From Gemmatimonadota bacterium (GTDB taxonomy: Bacteria; Gemmatimonadota; Gemmatimonadetes; Longimicrobiales; Gaopeijiaceae), in NCBI GenBank assembly GCA_041390125.1, contig JAWKQN010000003.1, positions 248,001-312,000 of the forward strand: a DNA stretch of 64,000 nucleotides. Direction: 5' to 3'. Shown in pieces: positions 15,953-25,293 of this stretch; within the stretch, counting starts at the first letter, position 1, and every line of letters starts with the position of its first letter. The notes under the pieces are model-generated. The model ran no database searches, was not told where the DNA came from, and saw only the letters and a list, made by a program, of their open reading frames with translations. The position numbers and the translations under genes were made by a program.

Positions 15953-17734
15953 TCACAGCCTGCGCCCCCGGCCCCCTCCGCGCGCCGGCTCCGCCAAGCC
16001 CCGGTGGACCAGGACCTCGAGGGCCGCCGCCGCGGTCACTTCGGCACGCTCGCCGGTGGGGACCTCGACCCGGGCCCGTGCGCTGAACGGGGAGGCGTCC
16101 TCCCAGCGGGCCGCCGCGGCCTCGTAGATGGCCACGTCCGCATCGGAGGGATCGCCCGACCGGGCGCGGAGTCGTCCACGCACCTCGTCCGCCGGGGCGG
16201 TGCAGTGCAGGAAGAGCGCGGGCACCCCGAGCGTGCGGGCCCGCTCCAGGAACGCCGTGCGCCAGCGGTCCTCGCGGAAGGACGCATCCACGACGACCCG
16301 CCCACCCTCCACCAGGATGCGCTCGGCGGCCTCGAGGCAGGCCTGGTAGGTGCGGCGGTTCCATTCGTCCGAATAGAGCCCGGCGCCGAACGGCGCGGCC
16401 GCGGACGTGGTGGCGTCGATCCCCGCCAGGGCTTTCCGGGTCCGGTCGGAGGAGACGCGCTCCAGGCCGGCGGCCTCGGCGAGCGCCCGCGCCAGCGTGG
16501 ACTTGCCCGTCCCCGGGAGGCCGCCCACCAGCAGGAGGCAGGGACGCCGGGCGGGCGGCTCCAGGGCGCCGAGGGCCAGGAGCCAGTGGGCGCGCGCCTG
16601 CAGGGCAGCCCGGGTCCGGGCCTCGCCCGGAGCGCCCTCGTCGGCCGCGAGGATGCCCTCCACCTTGGCCCGCACGACGGCGCGGTAGGCGAGATAGAAG
16701 GGGACCAGGTCCTCGCCGTCCGGGTCCTCACGGACCGTGAACCAGGCCCGAGCGTACGCGGCCGCCAGATCCCCGCGCCCGCGGAAGGCCAGGTCCATGG
16801 CCAGGAAGGCCATGTCGGCCACCGGATCGGCCCAGCGGAACCGGCGGTTGAACTCCACGCAATCGATGATCGCCAGGTCCGCCGGCGGCTCCCGCTCCGG
16901 GAAGACGTAGACGTGGTCGAGGTGGAGGTCCCCGTGCGTATCCCGCGGGATGCCGGCCTGCGCGCGCGCCTCGATGCGGCTGCCCATCGCGGACAGCGCG
17001 GCTTCCGTGGCTTCCTTCACGCGCGCGAACACCGATGCGTGCACCGTGCGGCCCACGTGCGCCTCGGTCTGCTCGAAGTTCTCGCGCGCGTTGCGCGCCA
17101 CCACGTCCAATCGTCCCTGCTCGGCCACGTCCGCGCCGCCGCGCGCCTCGAGGTGGAACGCCGCAATCCGGCGGGCCACGCGCGCCACCAACGCCTCGTC
17201 GGCCTCGTCCCGCTCCACGCGCGCGAGCAGTGTGGCGTCGGCCGGAAGCCGCCGCATGTGCACGACGTACTCGACGGGCTCTCCCTCGCCACCGATCCGG
17301 TAGCCGTCCGGGCCCCGCGTCACGGGCAGCACACCCAGATAGACGTCGGGGGCCAGGCGCCGATTGAGCCGCACCTCCTCGTCGCAGAAGTGCTTCCGCG
17401 ACTCGAGGGTGCGGAAGTCCAGGAACGCCAGGTCCACGGCCTTCTTGAGCTTGTGCGCGGACGTCTCGGTGAGAAAGACCACGGAGATGTGGGTCTGGTG
17501 CACGGTCACGGGACCGCGCTCCTGCGGATACGCTGCCGGATCCCCGAGGTCACGGATCAGCGCGGCCAGATCCTGCCCGTCCGCCGGATCCGTTCGCTCT
17601 TCTGGATGCGCACCCGAGCCCGGCTCGGGGAGTTGGACCGGATCCGCGGAGCCCGGATCCGAGCGCGCGCCCGGATCACCGGTGCGCTCCCGCGCACCCT
17701 CCGTGTGCGCGGAATCCTCGCGCGGATCGCCCAT
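15953..17734 (-). CDS. bifunctional APH-like phosphotransferase / P-loop kinase
   Basis: A 593-residue two-domain protein. Residues of about 50-390 resemble aminoglycoside phosphotransferase/ChoK-like kinases: catalytic loop HGDLHLDHV at 267-275 and metal-binding IDCVEFN at 290-296. Residues of about 398-580 form a P-loop kinase with Walker A GGLPGTGKST at 404-413, a gluconate-kinase/zeta-toxin-like fold. The same fusion is found in many bacteria, and its substrate is unknown. The first 50 residues are Pro/Asp/Glu-rich and probably disordered; a later start is possible. The phosphoesterase gene ends 18 bases upstream on the same strand. Confidence 0.88.
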   Translation of the reverse strand: MGDPREDSAHTEGARERTGDPGARSDPGSADPVQLPEPGSGAHPEERTDPADGQDLAALIRDLGDPAAYPQERGPVTVHQTHISVVFLTETSAHKLKKAVDLAFLDFRTLESRKHFCDEEVRLNRRLAPDVYLGVLPVTRGPDGYRIGGEGEPVEYVVHMRRLPADATLLARVERDEADEALVARVARRIAAFHLEARGGADVAEQGRLDVVARNARENFEQTEAHVGRTVHASVFARVKEATEAALSAMGSRIEARAQAGIPRDTHGDLHLDHVYVFPEREPPADLAIIDCVEFNRRFRWADPVADMAFLAMDLAFRGRGDLAAAYARAWFTVREDPDGEDLVPFYLAYRAVVRAKVEGILAADEGAPGEARTRAALQARAHWLLALGALEPPARRPCLLLVGGLPGTGKSTLARALAEAAGLERVSSDRTRKALAGIDATTSAAAPFGAGLYSDEWNRRTYQACLEAAERILVEGGRVVVDASFREDRWRTAFLERARTLGVPALFLHCTAPADEVRGRLRARSGDPSDADVAIYEAAAARWEDASPFSARARVEVPTGERAEVTAAAALEVLVHRGLAEPARGGGRGRRL

Positions 17735-17752
17735 GGAAGGGACTCCCGCCCC

Positions 17753-18364
17753 TCAGCCGCCGAGGTCCAGCTCGATCACGGTGCCGGCCGGCCCCGCGTT
17801 GAGCACCTGCGTATCCCCGATCTGCGAGCGCTCGCCCCAACAGGCGTGGATGTGCCCGCACACGAGCAGGGGAGACCGGACACGCTCGGCCGCCTCCAGC
17901 ACGGCCCGGCTGCCCAGGTGCCGGCCGCTCCCGTCCACGTCCGCATGGCCGAACGGTGGGGAATGCGACACCAGGAGCGCGCCCTCCGGGCAGCCGGCCA
18001 GGAGCGTGCGGGCCTCGTCCTCGGACAGGTCGAAGCTCCACGGTCCGAACGGGGTGACCGGGATGCCGCCCCCGATGCCGAAGACCGGCACGCCGGCCAC
18101 CTCTGCGCTCTCCCCATGGAGCACCCGGGCCGCGTCCCACCCCCGGCAGGCCGTCCGGAGCTCGGCGTCGCTCTCGCCGTTGCCGGGGACCAGGACGGTG
18201 GGAGTGCGGATCTCCCGCAACGCATCGATGAGCGGCTGCAACCCCTGTCGCATCACGGCGAAGTCGCCGGCCCCCAGCAGGAGGTCCACGTCGGGCGCGC
18301 GCTGGACCAACGCGCGGGCTGCGGCCTGGTCGCGGTGCAGGTCGCTGAAGCACAGGATGCGCAC
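17753..18364 (-). CDS. calcineurin-like metallophosphoesterase
   Basis: A 203-residue phosphoesterase. Motifs in order: FSDLHRD (D..H metal site), GAGDF (GD), GNGES (usual GNHD, here with Asn-Gly), SHSPPFGHAD and the C-terminal CGHIH. Together they form the dimetal centre of the YfcE/MJ0936-type phosphodiesterase fold. The GNH-to-GNG change at the third motif is shared with some subfamilies and may alter specificity. GTG start with GGGAGG upstream. Divergent from the asparaginase-like gene; followed by the APH/P-loop kinase gene. Confidence 0.88.
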   Translation of the reverse strand: MRILCFSDLHRDQAAARALVQRAPDVDLLLGAGDFAVMRQGLQPLIDALREIRTPTVLVPGNGESDAELRTACRGWDAARVLHGESAEVAGVPVFGIGGGIPVTPFGPWSFDLSEDEARTLLAGCPEGALLVSHSPPFGHADVDGSGRHLGSRAVLEAAERVRSPLLVCGHIHACWGERSQIGDTQVLNAGPAGTVIELDLGG

Positions 18365-18457
18365 GGGGGCCTCCCGGGGCCTGGGGATCCGCTCGATGGG
18401 GGGACCCGAACGGTGTACACAGCCACCGACCCGCGCCACCCCTACCGGAGCCCAGAC

Positions 18458-18949
18458 ATGTCGGTCCGCGTCCTCGTCACCGGCGGCACCTTCGACAAGG
18501 AGTACGACGAGATCCGCGGCGTCCTCTATTTCCGGCAGACCCACCTGCCGGAGATGCTCCAGCTCGGCCGCTGCCGCCTCGACGTGGAGGTGGAGACGCT
18601 GATGATGATCGACAGCCTGGAGATGACCGACACCGACCGGGCCCGCATCGCCCGGCGCGTGCAGGAGTGCCCCGAGCGCTCCGTGGTCGTGACCCACGGG
18701 ACCGACACCATGGTGCAGACCGCCGGCGTGCTGGCCGAGGCCGTCCGGGGCAAGACGGTGGTGCTCACCGGCGCCATGGTGCCCTGGGCCTTCGGCAGCT
18801 CCGATGGCCTGTTCAACCTCGGGAGCGCGCTCTCCTTCGTGCAGGTGCTGCCGGAGGGGGTCTACGTGGCCATGAACGGGCGCTGGTTCCCGTGGGACCG
18901 GGTGCGGAAGAACCGGGAGACCGGGCGGTTCGAGGGGCTCGGGGCGTAG
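18458..18949 (+). CDS. short asparaginase-domain protein
   Basis: A 163-residue cytoplasmic protein equivalent to the N-terminal catalytic half of type I/II L-asparaginases (usually about 330 residues). It has VTGGTFDK with the first catalytic Thr (T11) and VVTHGTDTM (T79, D83), and VVLTGAMVP matches the third active-site block. The C-terminal domain is absent, yet the reading frame ends naturally with MNGRWFPWDRVRKNRETGRFEGLGA, a tail known from stand-alone 'asparaginase domain-containing' proteins. Therefore probably a genuine short family rather than a truncation; its substrate is unproven. GGAG lies about eight bases before the ATG. Confidence 0.85.
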   Translation: MSVRVLVTGGTFDKEYDEIRGVLYFRQTHLPEMLQLGRCRLDVEVETLMMIDSLEMTDTDRARIARRVQECPERSVVVTHGTDTMVQTAGVLAEAVRGKTVVLTGAMVPWAFGSSDGLFNLGSALSFVQVLPEGVYVAMNGRWFPWDRVRKNRETGRFEGLGA

Positions 18950-19011
18950 CCGGACGGCCGGCCCCGGCCCGGGTGGCGTGGGTCCTGCAGGGACCCCGAC
19001 CGTCTCCCGGG

Positions 19012-19040
19012 TTTGCCGGGAGCGGCACCCCCGCTAAGGT
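19012..19040 (+). promoter_or_regulatory. predicted promoter of cysDNC
   Basis: TTTGCC and TAAGGT separated by 17 bases. The -35 overlaps the inverted repeat CTCCCGG/CCGGGAG, and TCCCGG/CCGGGA follows the -10. Either could be an operator or attenuator for the sulfur-regulated operon; evidence is by eye only. Confidence 0.35.
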
Positions 19041-19153
19041 AGGGTCCCGGCGGCCGGGAGGCGCCCGTGGCGGCATCCCTGCCGGGCGTCCAGCGGGCCC
19101 GCCGGCCACTGCCGACCAGAGAAGGACATCCAATTGAACGCGGTCCCAGCAAC

Positions 19154-20068
19154 GTGAAAGACCTTCCCCTGGGCTCGACCAACCTGGCCGAGCTCGAAGC
19201 CGAATCGATCCACATCATCCGCGAAGTCGCCGCCGAGTTCGAGCGGCCCGCCATGTTGTTCTCCGGCGGCAAGGACTCGGTGGTGATGCTGCGTCTGGCC
19301 GAGAAGGCCTTCTATCCCTGCAAGATCCCGTTCCCGGTGGTCCATATCGATACGGGCCACAACTTCGACGAGGTGATCGAGTTCCGCGATCGCCGCGTGG
19401 AGGAGCTGGGCATCCGCCTGGTGGTGGGAAGCGTCCAGGAGGACATCGACGCCGGGCGCGTGGCCGAGGAGACGGGCCCGCGCGCGAGCCGCAACCGACT
19501 GCAGATCACCACCCTGTTGCGGACCATCGAGGAGCACCGCTTCGACGCGGTGTTCGGCGGGGCCCGCCGCGACGAGGACAAGGCCCGCGCCAAGGAGCGC
19601 GTCTTCTCCTTCCGCGACGAGTTCGGCCAGTGGGATCCCAAGAACCAGCGGCCCGAGCTCTGGAGTCTGTACAACGGCAAGATCCGGCGTGGCGAGCACA
19701 TCCGGGTCTTCCCCATCTCCAACTGGACCGAGCTCGACATCTGGCAATACATCGCCTCCGAGTCGATCGAGCTGCCCACCATCTATTACGCGCACCACCG
19801 ACCGGTCGTGCGCCGGGACAACATGTGGCTGGCGCACACCCGCTTCATCACCGTCCTGGACGGGGAAGAGGTGGTCGAGCGCCAGGTGCGCTTCCGCACG
19901 GTGGGAGATGCCTCCTGCACCGGCGCGGTGGACAGCGCGGCCACCACCATCGAGCAGGTCATCGCGGAGGTGTCGGTGACACGGATCACCGAGCGCGGAG
20001 CGACGCGGGCGGACGACCGCATCAGTGAAGCCGGCATGGAGGATCGCAAGAAGGAGGGCTACTTCTGA
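19154..20068 (+). CDS. cysD: sulfate adenylyltransferase subunit 2
   Basis: A 304-residue catalytic subunit of ATP sulfurylase, which makes adenosine 5'-phosphosulfate (APS) from sulfate and ATP. Closely matches E. coli CysD (302 residues): LEAESIHIIREVAAEF at residue 14, the SGGKDS PP-loop, HIDTGHNFDEVIEFRD, GGARRDEDKARAKER, IFPISNWTELDIWQYI-type block and the C-terminal MEDRKKEGYF. The GTG at 19154 puts the conserved LEAES at the expected distance. A tiny in-register reading frame (TTG at 19134, seven codons) ends exactly across this GTG. Overlaps cysN by one base (TGATG). Confidence 0.93.
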   Translation: MKDLPLGSTNLAELEAESIHIIREVAAEFERPAMLFSGGKDSVVMLRLAEKAFYPCKIPFPVVHIDTGHNFDEVIEFRDRRVEELGIRLVVGSVQEDIDAGRVAEETGPRASRNRLQITTLLRTIEEHRFDAVFGGARRDEDKARAKERVFSFRDEFGQWDPKNQRPELWSLYNGKIRRGEHIRVFPISNWTELDIWQYIASESIELPTIYYAHHRPVVRRDNMWLAHTRFITVLDGEEVVERQVRFRTVGDASCTGAVDSAATTIEQVIAEVSVTRITERGATRADDRISEAGMEDRKKEGYF

Positions 20069-21327
20069 TGGAGCTGCTCCGCTTCGCCACCGCCGGCAGC
20101 GTCGACGACGGCAAATCCACGCTGATCGGGCGCCTGCTCTACGACTCCAAGGCCGTCTTCGAGGACCAGCTCGACGCCGTCGAGCGCACGTCCATCCAGA
20201 TGGGCAGCGAGTACACGAACCTGGCCCTGCTGACGGACGGCCTGCGCGCCGAACGGGAACAGGGCATCACCATCGACGTGGCGTATCGCTACTTCGCCAC
20301 GCCGCGCCGCAAGTTCATCATCGCCGACACGCCCGGGCACATCCAGTACACGCGCAACATGGTGACGGGCGCGTCCACGGCGGATCTGGCGCTCATCCTG
20401 ATCGACGTGCGCAACGGCGTGGTCGAGCAGTCGCGGCGGCACGCCTTCCTGTCTTCGCTGCTGCGGATCCCCCACCTGGTGGTCTGCATCAACAAGATGG
20501 ACCTGGTGGACTACAGCCAGGAGGCCTTCGAGCGCGTGGTGGAGGAGTTCAAGGCGTTCGGCCGCAAGCTGGACGTGACGGATGTCACGTTCGTGCCCAT
20601 CAGCGCCCTGCACGGCGACAACGTGGTCGAGCGCTCGGAGCGCATGCCCTGGTTCCAGGGCACGTCGCTGCTCTACCACCTCGAGCATGTACACGTGGCC
20701 TCCGATCGCAACCTGATCGATCCGCGCTTCCCGGTGCAGTACGTGCTGCGTCCCTACAACGACGAGTTCCACGACTACCGGGGGCTCGCGGGCACGGTGG
20801 CGGGCGGGCAGTTCCGGCCCGGGGACGAGGTGATGGTCCTCCCGTCCGGGTTCACCACCACCATCGAATCGGTGGACTCCTTCGAGGGTCCGGTCGAGGA
20901 GGCGGTGCCGCCCATGTCGGTGGCCATCCGGCTCAAGGACGACCTCGACGTCAGCCGCGGCGACATGCTCTGCCGTCCGCGCAACCAGCCGCACGTGGGC
21001 CAGGACCTCGAGGCCATGGTCTGCTGGATGGCGGAGCGCTCGACGCTGCAGACCGGCGCCAAGCTCGCCATCAAGCACACCACGCGCTGGGCGCGGGCGA
21101 TGGTGAAGGAGCTGTACTACCGGTTGGACATCAACACGCTCAGCCGGGACGAGGACGCCACGCAGCTCGCGCTGAACGAGATCGGGCGTGTGCGCCTGCG
21201 CGTGACGCAGCCCCTCTTCTTCGACGAGTACCGCCGCAACCGCGCTACCGGCAGCTTCATCCTGGTGGACGAGAGCACCATGAACACGGTGGCGGCCGGC
21301 ATGATCATCGGGCCCGCCGAGGGATGA
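20068..21327 (+). CDS. cysN: sulfate adenylyltransferase subunit 1 (GTPase)
   Basis: A 419-residue EF-Tu-like GTPase that drives APS synthesis by CysD. G1 GSVDDGKST (10-18), the GITIDVAYRYF switch region, G3 DTPGHIQYTRNM and G4 NKMDLVDY are visible, followed by beta-barrel domains 2 and 3 ending in DESTMNTVAAGMI. Length fits stand-alone CysN, so no CysC fusion. Start overlaps the cysD stop; stop overlaps the cysC start (ATGA). ATP sulfurylase is a CysDN heterodimer. Confidence 0.96.
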   Translation: MELLRFATAGSVDDGKSTLIGRLLYDSKAVFEDQLDAVERTSIQMGSEYTNLALLTDGLRAEREQGITIDVAYRYFATPRRKFIIADTPGHIQYTRNMVTGASTADLALILIDVRNGVVEQSRRHAFLSSLLRIPHLVVCINKMDLVDYSQEAFERVVEEFKAFGRKLDVTDVTFVPISALHGDNVVERSERMPWFQGTSLLYHLEHVHVASDRNLIDPRFPVQYVLRPYNDEFHDYRGLAGTVAGGQFRPGDEVMVLPSGFTTTIESVDSFEGPVEEAVPPMSVAIRLKDDLDVSRGDMLCRPRNQPHVGQDLEAMVCWMAERSTLQTGAKLAIKHTTRWARAMVKELYYRLDINTLSRDEDATQLALNEIGRVRLRVTQPLFFDEYRRNRATGSFILVDESTMNTVAAGMIIGPAEG

Positions 21328-21932
21328 GCCGCGCGCGGGAGACCTCTCCCGACGTGGTGTGGCACGAAGGCCTGTTGCCCCGCGCGGAGCGCTGGGCGCG
21401 CGCCGGCGTCTCGGGCGCGACGGTGTGGCTCACCGGGCTGTCCGGCTCGGGCAAGTCCACGGTGGCGAACGAGCTGGAGCGCCTCCTGGTGGAGGCGGGC
21501 CGCCCCTGCTACCGGCTGGATGGAGACAACCTGCGCCACGGGCTCAACCGCGACCTGGGCTTCTCCGCCGAGGATCGCACCGAGAACGTGCGTCGCGTGG
21601 CCGAGGTGGCGCGCCTGATGGCGGACGCCGGTGTGGTCGCCCTGGTGCCCATCATCAGCCCGTATCGCGCCGGCCGTGAGGAGGCGCGCGCGCTGCACCG
21701 CGCGGCGGGCGTCCCGTTCTTCGAGGTGTTCGTCGACACGCCGCTCGAGCTCTGCGAGGCGCGCGACCCCAAGGGGCTGTACCGCCGCGCCCGGGCGGGC
21801 GAGCTCACGGGGATGACGGGGATCGACGACCCGTACGAGGCGCCGACGGACCCCGATCTGCGGCTGGTGCCTTCGGACGGGGACGCGCGCGGGATGGCCG
21901 AGCGCGTGCTGGCGCTGCTCCCCTCCTCCTGA
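21324..21932 (+). CDS. cysC: adenylylsulfate (APS) kinase
   Basis: A 202-residue kinase converting APS to PAPS. P-loop GLSGSGKST at about 37-45, LDGDNLRHGLNRDLGFSAEDRTENVRR (APS binding), ISPYRAGREEAR and DPKGLYRRARAGELTGMTGIDDPYEAP all match CysC. ATG overlaps the cysN stop. Completes a three-gene sulfate-activation operon. PAPS reductase and sulfite reductase genes are not in the window, so the product may feed either assimilation or sulfation. Confidence 0.96.
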   Translation: MSRARETSPDVVWHEGLLPRAERWARAGVSGATVWLTGLSGSGKSTVANELERLLVEAGRPCYRLDGDNLRHGLNRDLGFSAEDRTENVRRVAEVARLMADAGVVALVPIISPYRAGREEARALHRAAGVPFFEVFVDTPLELCEARDPKGLYRRARAGELTGMTGIDDPYEAPTDPDLRLVPSDGDARGMAERVLALLPSS

Positions 21933-22005
21933 CGGGTTGCTCGCGGGCCGGTCGCACGTTCCACTAGGAGCCTCGCGACCCCCCACTCCAACGATCGGAC
22001 GGCCC

Positions 22006-23504
22006 ATGCCGGTCCCACGCTCCTCGGAGGCGCGCAACGCGTCCTCCGCCGTCCCCGCCGACGCGTCCTGGGACCACCTGGACCGCCTCGAGGCCCGGGC
22101 GCGGGTGCTCGAGCCCGGTCCTGACGTGCGTCGGGACTGGACGGAGCAGGTGATCGCGCAGGCGGAGCGCTTCCTGACCCGCCTCGCGGACGCACCCACC
22201 TACGTGCCGCGCGGACCGGACGACCCCAGCCGCGCGGTCGCCGACGTGCCGCTCGCGGAGGAGGGCCTGCCTCTGGACACGCTCCTCCGCACCCTGGAGA
22301 CGGCGGACGTGCCCGGCATCAACCCGGCGTCGGGTGGTCACCTGGGCTACATCCCCGGCGGCGGGCTCTTTCCCTCCGCGCTGGCCGATCTGCTGGCCGA
22401 TGTCGAGAACCGCTACTCCGGGATCTTCTACGCGGGACCGTCCGCGGTGCGCATCGAGAACCGCATGATCCGCTGGATGTGCGAGCTCGTGGGCTATCCG
22501 CAGGGGGCGTGGGGTGACCTCACGTCGGGCGGCTCGATCGCCAACCTCACGGCCATCGTCGCCGCGCGGCAGGCCGCCGGGCTGCGCGGCGCGGACCTGG
22601 AGCGCGCGGTCGTCTATCGCACGCCGCAGACGCACCACTGCGTGACCAAGGCGCTGCGCATCGCCGGCCTGGGGGACGCGCCGGTGCGGGAGATCGCGTT
22701 GGACGCGCAGTGGCGCATGGACATCGGCGCGCTGGAGACGGCCATCCGCACGGATCGAGCACAGGGCCTGCGCCCGTTCCTGATCGTCGCGAGCGCCGGC
22801 ACCACCGACACCGGGGCCGTCGATCCGCTGGGCCCGGTCGCGGAGGTGGCCGAGCGCGAGGCCTGTGGCTGCACGTGGACGCGGCCTACGGCGGGTTCTT
22901 CGCGCTCGTCCACCGTCTGCGTCCCCTCTTCGCCGATCTGCGGCGGGCCGACTCCGTGGTGCTGGATCCGCACAAGGGGCTCTTCCTGCCGTATGGGTCG
23001 GGGGCGGTCCTGGTGCGGCGGGGCGCGGCGCTGCGCGATGCGTTCGGCTACGAGGCGGCGTACATGCGCGACGCGGCGGACGAGCCGGAGGAGCCGTCTC
23101 CGGCGCATCACTCGCCCGAGCTGACGCGGCCGTTCCGGGGTCTGCGCATGTGGCTGCCGCTGCACCTGTTCGGCGTCGGTCCCTTCCGCGCGGCCCTGGA
23201 GGAGAAGCTGGAGCTGGCGCGCTACTTCCATGCGCGCGTGCGCGAGCTTCCCGACATGGAGGTCGGCCCGCCCCCCACGCTGTCCGTCGTGTGCTTCCGT
23301 TGGGCACCGCCCGGGCGCGATCCCGACGAGGCCACGCGCGCCCTCACCGACGCCCTGCACGCGGACGGCCGCGTCTTCCTGTCCTCCACCCGGATCGACG
23401 GCGCGTTGTGGCTGCGTTGCGCCGTGCTGTCCTTCCGGACGCACCGGCGACAGATCGACCAGGCGCTGGAATTGATCGCGACCGCGCGCGCTCGCCTCGC
23501 CTGA
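22006..23504 (+). pseudogene. PLP-dependent group II decarboxylase, single-base frameshift
   Basis: Aromatic-L-amino-acid/tyrosine-decarboxylase-like protein of about 499 residues if repaired. The first frame runs from ATG 22006 and contains INPASGGHLGYIPGGGLFPSALADLLADVENRY, LTSGGSIANLTAIVAAR and QTHHCVTKALRIAGLG (cofactor-stacking His), then VASAGTTDTGAVDPL. Near 22860 it must shift to a second frame giving GLWLHVDAAYGGFFAL and DPHKGLFLPYG with the PLP lysine. The join is explained by one missing G in GAGGCC (expected GAGGGCC). Both halves are otherwise perfect, so either a sequencing error or a very recent inactivation. Lies 73 bases after cysC. Confidence 0.85.
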
Positions 23505-23615
23505 GGCGGCGGGGGACGCTTCCGCACAGCCACGTAGGGATTTCTCCGACCGCGCCCCGGCCCGTCGAGGGCCGAGATTGGCAGTGTACGGAGAGTTCCC
23601 TCTCAGGGAGGCATC

Positions 23616-24113
23616 ATGGCCACCGTGGCGGAGATCATGCACAAGGAAGTGATCACCGTCTCCCCGCGCGCGACCCTGCGCGACCTGGCGCGGCTGCTCT
23701 CGGAAGCCGAGATCAGCGGCGTGCCCGTGGTCGACAACGGCGGGTCGGTGCTCGGCGTGGTATCCGCCACGGACGTGCTGCGCGCCGCCTCGGAGGAGGA
23801 TGAGGGTCTGCAGCGCGCGCTGGACGCGGTGGAGCGGCGCGGCAGCGGGTACTACCGTGACCTCGGGCGTCTCTTGAGCGATGCCGAGCTCGAGCTGCTG
23901 CTGGGCAACGGGAGCGAGCTGGACGACGTCATGGTCCGGGAGATCATGACCACGAGCCTGCTCGCCGTGGAGCCCGCGCTGCCGATCCCGGCGGCCGCCC
24001 GCTTGATGTCCGACAAGCACGCGCACCGCGTGTTGGTGATCGACAACGAGGAGCTCGTGGGGATCGTCACGGCCTTCGACATGGTCAAGGCCATCGCCGA
24101 CGGTCACGTCTGA
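23616..24113 (+). CDS. CBS-domain pair protein
   Basis: A 165-residue protein built almost entirely of two CBS motifs (about residues 1-60 and 105-163: VAEIMHKEVITVSPRATLRDLARLL... and VREIMTTSLLAVEPALPIPAAARLM...). They form a Bateman module that binds adenine nucleotides. A charged helical insert (SEEDEGLQRALDAVERRGSGYYRDLGRLLSDAE) separates them. Stand-alone modules of this type act as energy sensors for partner proteins that are not identifiable here. GGGAGG lies four bases before the ATG. Confidence 0.92.
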   Translation: MATVAEIMHKEVITVSPRATLRDLARLLSEAEISGVPVVDNGGSVLGVVSATDVLRAASEEDEGLQRALDAVERRGSGYYRDLGRLLSDAELELLLGNGSELDDVMVREIMTTSLLAVEPALPIPAAARLMSDKHAHRVLVIDNEELVGIVTAFDMVKAIADGHV

Positions 24114-24121
24114 TCCCTGCG

Positions 24122-24148
24122 CCGCGCCGGTGCCCCCCACCGGCGCGG
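24122..24148. terminator. bidirectional terminator hairpin
   Basis: An 11-bp perfect stem, CCGCGCCGGTG with CACCGGCGCGG, and a five-base C loop between convergent genes (CBS protein and rhodanese). Followed by TCTCCTGT on the plus strand. Confidence 0.65.
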
Positions 24149-24233
24149 TCTCCTGTCTCGGGCGCTCCGCGCGGCCGACCCGCGCGGGAGCGTTCTTCGC
24201 CTCCGCTCGAAGCGTCGTCGCGTCGGTCCGCCC

Positions 24234-25172
24234 TCAGCGCCGCTCCTTGCCCTCGACGGCCGGGAGGTCCGTGCGGCGGGCCCATTCGTCCCACGAGCCA
24301 TCGTAGAAGCGTGCGTCGTAGCCCAGGTGCTTGGAGATCATCCAGGCGTAGCTGGCGCGCATGCCGATGTAGCAGTAGCTGACCACCGTGCCCCCGGCCT
24401 CGGCCCCCGAGGCCGCGTACCGGGCGCGCACCTCGTCCAGCGTCCGCAGCACGGGGTTGTCGCGCGAGACGATCAGGTCTTCCCAGTAGAGGTTGTACGC
24501 GCCCGGGATATGACCGGCGCGCAGCTCTCCCGGCCGGCGTGCGCCGGTGTACTCGTCCTCCGGCCGCGCGTCCACCAGCGAGACGGAGGGGTCGTCCAGG
24601 CGGGTGTGGATCCAATCCGCGTCCACCACCAGGTCGGTGCGCACGTTCGGTTCGAACGTCCCGGGACGTGCAGCGGCCGCCGCCTCCGCGCTCACGGGTC
24701 CGCCGCCGGACTTCCAGGCCGCAAGCCCGCCGTCCAGGTAGGAGGTGTGATCTCCGTGCCCCAGGTAGTCGAGCGTCATGACGATCCGGGCGGCCAGGAG
24801 CGGGTCGCCGTAGACGATCACCCGGCTGTCGTTGCTGACGCCCGCCGCGCGCAGCGCCTCCACCATCCGCTCGACCGGCTGGATCTGCACGGACAGCCCG
24901 TCGGCCTCGTCGGCGAACACCATGTAGTCGAGCACGCGCGCGCCTTCGATGAACTCCGTGGGCGGGCGTTGATGGACCATGGCGACGTGCAGGAGCACCA
25001 GACCGGGATCGGCGCGATGCGACCGCAGCCAGTCCGCCCCGACGAGCACGGGCGCTTGCGCGACCAGGGGCGCGGACGGAGCGAGCAGCGCCAGCGCTGC
25101 GACGAGCGGGAGGGCCACGCGGAGCGAGAGGGCGGGCGCGTGGCGGAACCGTGGGGACGTGGGACGAGGCAT
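24234..25172 (-). CDS. exported tandem-domain rhodanese (thiosulfate sulfurtransferase)
   Basis: A 312-residue periplasmic sulfurtransferase. Signal peptide residues 1-39 end in APLVAQA. Two rhodanese domains follow: an inactive N-terminal one (about 42-155; no Cys in the loop, YGDPLLAARI) and a catalytic C-terminal one (about 178-300) with Cys267 in SYCYIGMRAS. VDARPEDEYTGA and GHIPGAYNLYWEDLI are the conserved CH2A/B-type blocks. The active loop CYIGMR resembles thiosulfate rather than mercaptopyruvate sulfurtransferases, but the distinction is tentative. The operator region upstream is short and no partner gene is evident. Confidence 0.9.
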   Translation of the reverse strand: MPRPTSPRFRHAPALSLRVALPLVAALALLAPSAPLVAQAPVLVGADWLRSHRADPGLVLLHVAMVHQRPPTEFIEGARVLDYMVFADEADGLSVQIQPVERMVEALRAAGVSNDSRVIVYGDPLLAARIVMTLDYLGHGDHTSYLDGGLAAWKSGGGPVSAEAAAAARPGTFEPNVRTDLVVDADWIHTRLDDPSVSLVDARPEDEYTGARRPGELRAGHIPGAYNLYWEDLIVSRDNPVLRTLDEVRARYAASGAEAGGTVVSYCYIGMRASYAWMISKHLGYDARFYDGSWDEWARRTDLPAVEGKERR

Positions 25173-25293
25173 GGATTCCTCCAGAAGGGATCTCCCTGCT
25201 ACGCGTGGGACGCGCGAGGGTGCCGGGCGCGTTGCCGCGCGGTCCCCGCGATTGGGGCCGCTGGCCCCATCCAGCGGGGGCAGGAACGCCGGG

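Noticed and set aside
16004..18949. A 981-residue plus-strand frame ahead of the asparaginase
   Set aside because: Only the last 163 residues are real; the rest is the antisense of the APH/P-loop kinase and the phosphoesterase.
19012..19100. SAM or cobalamin riboswitch upstream of cysD
   Set aside because: GCCACTG occurs, but the rest of the conserved cobalamin core and the SAM-I words are absent.
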